From Chlamydomonas sphaeroides (lineage: Eukaryota > Chlorophyta > Chlorophyceae > Chlamydomonadales > Chlamydomonadaceae): a stretch of 64,000 nucleotides of DNA. The stretch is from the NCBI GenBank assembly GCA_001662425.1, contig BDDC01000027.1, positions 4,623 through 68,622 on the forward strand, written 5' to 3'. Positions within the stretch are counted from its first letter, which is position 1; every line of letters begins with the position of its first letter. The notes beneath the pieces are model-generated. The model saw only the letters and a program-made list of their open reading frames with translations, did not search any database and was not told the DNA's origin. Below, piece by piece: positions 58,872 through 64,000 of the stretch. Made by a program: the position numbers and the translations under genes.

Positions 58872-60182
58872 ATGCTGAGCGTTACGTTTGTCGATACGCT
58901 CGAGGGCATTCGCTCCATGCTGCTAGAGCTGCGCGGCAGGAGCTGCCTCGCGGTCGACTGCGAAAGCGACCTGGACCGGGCCGGCAAGCTGTGCCTGCTG
59001 TCCATCGCGCCGAGCGCCAGCCGCGCGTTCCTGGTGGACGTCCTCGCGCTGGGCATGGCCGCCTTCAGCACCGCTACCGCCACCGGCGCCCACAGCCTGG
59101 CGGACCTGCTGCAGGACGGCGCCGTACGCAAGCTGGCGTACGACGTACGGCGGGACAGCGAGACGCTGTACCACCTGTACGGCGTACGGCTGGCGGGCGT
59201 GCTGGACCTGCAGCTGGCGGGTGCGTGAGGCGGGGCTCCGCTTTTGGGCGTGTATCGTCCAGCAGCGGCCGAGTGAGGCCAGTGTATGCTGCTGCCCTTC
59301 CGGCGGCCTTGCGCGCACCCCATGTAAGCATCTCATGCGTGTCGCCCTCCCCATCCCCATCAACCCAGAGGTGGCCCACCGCCGGTATGTCAAGCGCGTG
59401 TACCCCGGCCGGCTGCTGGGGCTGGCCGCCTGCCTGTCGGAGCACCTGCCGCTCGGCGGCGAGGGCGCCGCGGCCGCGCAGCTCAAGGCGGACGTGGCGG
59501 CGCAGTACATACCAGACGCCGAGGTGCGTGCGTGGCGAGGCCAAGCAATGCATGCAGCAGCCGAGGGGGCGCGGCCGGCCCCATGCCAAGCGAGTGCATG
59601 CACTATCCGGTGGGTACTACGTCCTAGTTGTGCCGCCGGCGCCCTGCCTGCAGTATGTGTATTTCCGTCCGGTCCCGCTGGTGCTTACTACGAAGCCGCC
59701 CCGTGTGCCCGGTCCAACGAACCCAGTTCTGGGACCGCCGGCCGCTGCCGGCCAACGCGCAGATGTACGCGGCCCAGGACGCGGCGCTGCTGCACTCGCT
59801 GCAGGGCCCGCTGATGCGCGGCCTGCGCGAGGGGGTGGTCAAGAAGGTGCGAGCGAGCGACTGCTGGACGGATTCACGAGGCTGCTGGGGTGTTGCAGGC
59901 GCCCGCCGAGCCCTACCGGTGCCCTTGCGCTGCGTGAGCTCGTTGGCCGCCAGGAGCGGTAGTGCCCCGTACGCCAAGCCGGTGCCCGTGGTGCTATGGG
60001 CATCGGTGGGTGCGGTCGCGGGCGCCTACGTACCGGATGGCCCCCGCCCGTCCCCGCTCCACGTACGTACGGCCCTACGCCTGCAGGTGCTGGCGCTCAG
60101 CGCCGAGCGGGTGGCGGAGTGCGACAAGCCGGTGGAGCAGCTGCCCGTGGGCAAGGCGCGCAGCAAGGCGCCGCGCCTGTGA
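58872..60182 (+). CDS. 3'-5' exonuclease domain protein (DEDDy, RNase D/EXD1-like), copy A (239 aa)
   Basis: Four exons join in phase: 58872-59220, 59369-59523, 59727-59846 and 60087-60182; all introns are GT-AG. The DEDD exonuclease motifs are complete. Exo I is CLAVDCES with Asp29 and Glu31. Exo II is KLAYDVRRDSETLYHLYGV with Asp91/Asp95. Exo III is MYAAQDAALLHSL with Tyr182 and Asp186. LDLQLAEVAHRR and FWDRRPLP are further family landmarks. Such proteins trim RNA or DNA 3' ends; the substrate here is unknown. The protein is little more than the domain, without an extra nucleic-acid-binding part. A paralogue follows 920 bp downstream in the same direction, with the same intron positions. 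Confidence 0.87.
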
Positions 60183-61101
60183 CGTCGTGCGCGCTGCTGC
60201 TGCTGGGTGGCGCCACCCAGCAGTGCGCGGCGCCTACATGGCGGGGCTGCTAGCTAGTGTTTGACCAGAAGGAGGCTGTGATGAACGGTCCAGCCGAGCG
60301 CACCACGACAAGTGTTGGAGCTGCTGGCTGGGCGACAGGCCAGCGGCAGCGGCCGGCGAACGATCTGGGGCAGGGCCGTGCCCAGTAGGTGATAGCGAGG
60401 GCGACGGCATAGGGCAGAGCGCAAGGGGCATGTTATGCTGCATGCGCGCGGAGCCCTGGCCGGCCAGCAGCCGCTGATAAGTGTCAGGCCATTACCGATG
60501 GAGAGCGGCTGAGCGAGGCGACCAGTAGCAGGTGGGTTGCTAGGTACGGTAGGAATATATATAGAGGTGCAATCAGAGCAGGGAGCCATCGCTTGCGTGC
60601 TGGTGGGTGGCGGGCCGCAGTGGATGCGCATTCTATGGATGGGTGTATGTGTAAGGCGGCGGAGCGAGCATGTAACCAATAAGGATCGCAGACAAGGCCT
60701 TTGATGCGAGGTCTGTGAGGCGACTGACGACACGTGCGTGCATGGAGGTGTCAAACCACGGATCGGAGCCGCAGCGGGTGGGGCGGGCCCCGTGTGTGAG
60801 CGAGGCGATAGATCGATGACCTGTGGAGTCCCAAGGTCGACCAGCGGGTCACGGCCGTGACGAGCATAGTTGAGACCTGTGACCAGCACCGACCCTGCAT
60901 CGCCCCCCGCCGCTGCCCGTGCTACATATCCTGTGCAGAGCTCACAGCTCCCACACAGCCCGTTTACGCCGCAGCTGTGCCCTGTGTGCCTAAATCAGCT
61001 CAGCGAACCGACTTCAATCAGCCAACCAACGCCCGCTTACTTATTACTTGAGACCCGCCAGCCAGCCAGGCCGCGCCAGCAGCCACCAGCCGCGCGCCGC
61101 C
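60183..61101. other. Spacer between the two exonuclease paralogues
   Basis: TGTAA at 60671-60675, about 490 nt past the stop, is a candidate poly(A) signal for copy A. A TATA-like AATATATATAG lies at about 60554-60564, upstream of copy B but over 500 bp from its ATG. No gene is supported. Confidence 0.45.
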
Positions 61102-63196
61102 ATGGCCAGCAGCAGCAGCGTGACGACGCTCGTTGACACGCCCGAGGGTGTTCGCTCCATGCTGCTCGAGCTGCACGGCAGCAGCTGCCTCGCGGTCGAC
61201 TGCGAGGGCTGCTGCGACCTGAGCCGACATAGCCGACACGGCAAGCTGTGCCTTCTGTCCATCGCGCCGAGCGCCGGCCGCGTGTTCCTGGTGGACGTGA
61301 GCGAGCTCGGCGCGGCCGCCTTCACAACCACATCCCCCGCCGGCAGCCTGGCGGCCCTGCTGCAAAGCAGCGCCGTGCGCAAGATGCTGTACGACGTACG
61401 GGAGGACAGCAACGCGCTGTATCACCAGTACGGCGTACGGCTGGCGGGCGTGATGGACCTGCAGCTAGCGGGTGAGGCGCGCGGGGTGGGGGGTTTGGGG
61501 GGGGCGGGCACGTGCGCGTCCCGTCCGAGGCAGGTGGCGCGCTGAACACACTTGGGGTCCGTGTCCGAGGTGGGTGACCCGTTTGTGGCTGCTGCGTTCC
61601 AAGACACCGAGCCCTCCAGCTTCATGCCCCTCCCCTGTCACGTCACGTTCTTACGCCGCCGAAACCGTCCGACCCGCCGACGGACCGGATCCCACCGACT
61701 CATGCATCCCAACTGCTGCGTCACACCGCCATTGATTTCTGCTGCCGTACGTCGTGCGATCGCGAGCTCCCCACGCCACGCTACGCGCCTCCCGTACATC
61801 CGCAGAGGTGGCGCACCGCCGCTTCGTGCAGCGCCTGGGCGTGCGGCTGGTGCTGGGCCTGGCGCGCTGCCTGGAGACCTACCTGACGCGAGACGCTGCG
61901 GCCGCCCGCGTCGGATGCAGCGCGCGCAAGGCGGCCATCCGGGCGGCCTTCGACGCCAACCCCCAGGTCGGCGGGCGGGCGCGCGCGCCGCAGCGCAGCG
62001 CCAGCAGCTAGACGGAGTTGGCATTTCGAGCGAGGCTGCTGGCGCACCCAGCAGCCTGCCCGGTGCCTAGCTAGCTCGGCTAAACGCCGACACCAGCCAG
62101 GGCTGCGGCGCTTGGTCGTCCGCCTGTCTGCTAGCGGCACGATGATGTTCCTGGCTCACTGGGTTGGGCATGTGCAGCCTGCATGTCATCATCGATCGAC
62201 CTGCTGCCTCGGCCACCTCAACGGCCTAGCTACGTAGCTAGCAACCGCCGCGCCGCGCGCAACCACGCCTGGCTTGCCCGCCCGGCCCGCAGTTCTGGGA
62301 CGCGCGGCCGCTGCCTGCTGAGGCGCTCACGTACGCGGCCGATGACGTGGCCTTCCTGCATGCCCTGCAGGCATGTACGGCTGCCGTACGTGTGTGCCGT
62401 ACGTACGCACGCCAGGGTCCCCGGCGTTGGCCTCCTTACATAAAGTGCTGCGCCTCAACTTGCCTCCCTGAATGCACGCACTTCCCGCAGGCCCAGCTGC
62501 TGTCGGGCATGTCGGAGGCCGTGGTGGCCAAGGCGAGTGAGAAGCTTTGGTTGCAAATAATCGGTCTGGATTTCTATAAAGAGTAGCCGTACAGCAGCTG
62601 GAATGATGATGGTAATTTAGGAGTCTATGCAATCGCTATAGTGGCCAGGATGTATGAGCCCCAACTGAAGCGCCGCCGCGTTCATCAGGAGTGGCGATGA
62701 TTTGTCGCCGCGTGTCCGTCCGGCCTGGCAGGTAGCGGACATGGTGGTGGCAAGCTTCCTATGCTGCTGTGCCCTGCTATCCCCCCAGATATATGGATAG
62801 GTCCCCCGTCGCGCTGAATTATATAAAAAATTGAACACCGGGTGGGGGTCAACCTTGAGATCGCCCCTAGCGTGCGCGTGAGTGGTGGTGGTGCCGCCCG
62901 AGCGGAGGGTCATCACCGAATCCCCGTGCGTTGCCTTGATCCGCACACAGCAGCAGTCGCCGCGGCAGCGGGGACCTACCGTGCCACCACCCCGCTGCCC
63001 AAGGTGCACCAGGCAATTGGCTGGGCATGCTGCTGATGCTGCTGTGTGCGATGCCGCACTCCTGCCGCTGCCATGTCCCCGCTGCCTGTATGCCCTGCAG
63101 GTCCTGGCGGCCAGCGCCGTGCGAGTGGCCTTCTGCGACAAGCCCCTCCACGAGCTGCCCGTGGGCCGAGACTGCGCCCTGGCGCCGCACATCTGA
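61102..63196 (+). CDS. 3'-5' exonuclease domain protein (DEDDy, RNase D/EXD1-like), copy B (248 aa)
   Basis: Five exons join in phase: 61102-61471, 61806-61966, 62293-62370, 62491-62532 and 63101-63196. Catalytic motifs are kept: CLAVDCEG with Asp33 and Glu35, KMLYDVREDSNALYHQYGV, and TYAADDVAFLHAL with Tyr191 and Asp195. The protein aligns with copy A along its whole length, from TPEGVRSMLLEL to VRVAFCDKPLHELPVG, so the pair arose by tandem duplication. Copy B has one extra intron, splitting FLHALQ from AQLLSG. Its donor is GC (CAG then GCATGT); a GT donor 15 nt later (LQACTAA) also keeps the frame but adds five residues. The last intron also has a GC donor (AAG then GCGAGT) where copy A has GT. 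Confidence 0.85.
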
Positions 63197-64000
63197 TCAT
63201 TATATGTTATTGCCAATACATGTGTGGACGAATAAATGGTCTAGCTAGCTAGCTCGTGCGGGCAGGCAGCAGCAGCATGCAGGAGCTGGCGAGCTGGCGA
63301 GCCGCCACCGCCGCCGCAGCGGAGGCAGCTGCTGTGCCTCGGTGGTTGCGGCCGAGCACCGGAGGGCGGCAAGCGAGCGAAGGCTGCGTGCGTGCGGCGC
63401 CTGGCCGCCGCCGCCCCGCCCGTCATCATCCGCGGATGCATACATGGCTGCCATGACTTGCAGTTGCGTTAGTTGGGGCTGCGTTGTGTTGGCTCTGGTG
63501 CAAGGTTGTGATGCATGGGACGGCGGGAGCGATGATGAAGTTGATTGTGATCAGGGCCCTCCTGCTGGCCTACACGCACGCCTACACGCCCGCCGCCCGC
63601 CGGCCACGCTCGCTCGTATATGCGTTGCGGTGGGTTGCGATGGCGCTTGCTTGCTTGGCGCAAGGTCCGTTGTGAGTTGTGGGCTCAGGCTGCGTGGTGC
63701 TCTAGGCAGCCATCCAGCAGCTAGCTAGCGCGGGGTGACCCGCCATGGCACTTGATTGGAGAGCAGGCGGGGTCCGTGGCGATCACGGCGGCAAGCAAGG
63801 CCGCTGCACCGCTCTGGGTATGTAGCTGACTGGGCTTATTATGCTACAGAGTGAATCTGGAACACTGTCCTGTCCTCCTCGCTGCGAGCTTCCATCGATC
63901 TACACTACACCGCTGCACCCCGCCGCGCCCAAGCAACTAGCCCAACCACGCCCGCTCGCTGCGCGACGAAATCACGTTCTTCGCTCACATTACATCGCTC
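63197..64000. other. Right end of the window, no supported gene
   Basis: This holds the 3' UTR of exonuclease copy B and unassigned sequence, including a short CTAGCTAGCTAG run at 63241-63252. Short frames are open but show no domain. Confidence 0.45.

Overview
The window is nuclear DNA of a green alga. It is GC-rich, and its genes are split into many small exons joined by GT-AG and a few GC-AG introns. The products are eukaryotic and plant-like: an RH24/DDX42-type RNA helicase, an MSI1/RBBP4 histone chaperone, prefoldin subunit 5, a NIPA-type transporter, a MATE transporter and a MinD plastid-division protein with a leader. Nuclear MinD plus MYND-finger proteins fit a chlorophycean alga. I cannot name a species. 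A run of 472 N bases at 44221-44692 shows this is a draft assembly.

Layout from left to right. A 3' gene end (1-154) is followed by about 2 kb without a gene. A MYND-finger gene runs forward (2120-6555, 7 exons). Convergent to it is MinD on the reverse strand (7516-10187, 8 exons). About 4.3 kb follows without a model that closes. Then come a second MYND gene on the reverse strand (14514-16176) with a frame break inside its finger, a 1.9 kb unassigned stretch, and a small LYR-motif gene (18114-18509, reverse). The LYR gene shares a short divergent promoter with the RH24/DDX42 helicase (18784-26703, 16 exons). Prefoldin 5 (27428-29229, reverse) diverges from the NIPA-like transporter (29711-35098, 15 exons). 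MSI1/RBBP4 (36900-39964, reverse, 10 exons) diverges from the MATE transporter (40347-47336, 18 exons including one of 13 nt). The remaining genes are all forward: a coiled-coil protein (48815-52242), a hAT-transposase-derived zinc-finger fragment (52881-53810), a zinc-less MDR oxidoreductase (54520-57841), and two tandem paralogous 3'-5' exonuclease genes (58872-60182 and 61102-63196).

Exon boundaries were worked out by hand. For each multi-exon model I required splice dinucleotides and continuous phase, and where possible continuity with the known family. The genes do not form a pathway. They are ordinary neighbours in a eukaryotic genome, several sharing divergent promoters. I found no CRISPR array, operon, phage, rRNA or convincing tRNA. 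The most interesting items are the hAT-derived gene, the frame break in the second MYND finger, the GC splice donors (one at an intron whose paralogue uses GT), the exon-like repeats in a NIPA intron, the lineage-specific N-terminus of the helicase and the long tail of the NIPA protein.
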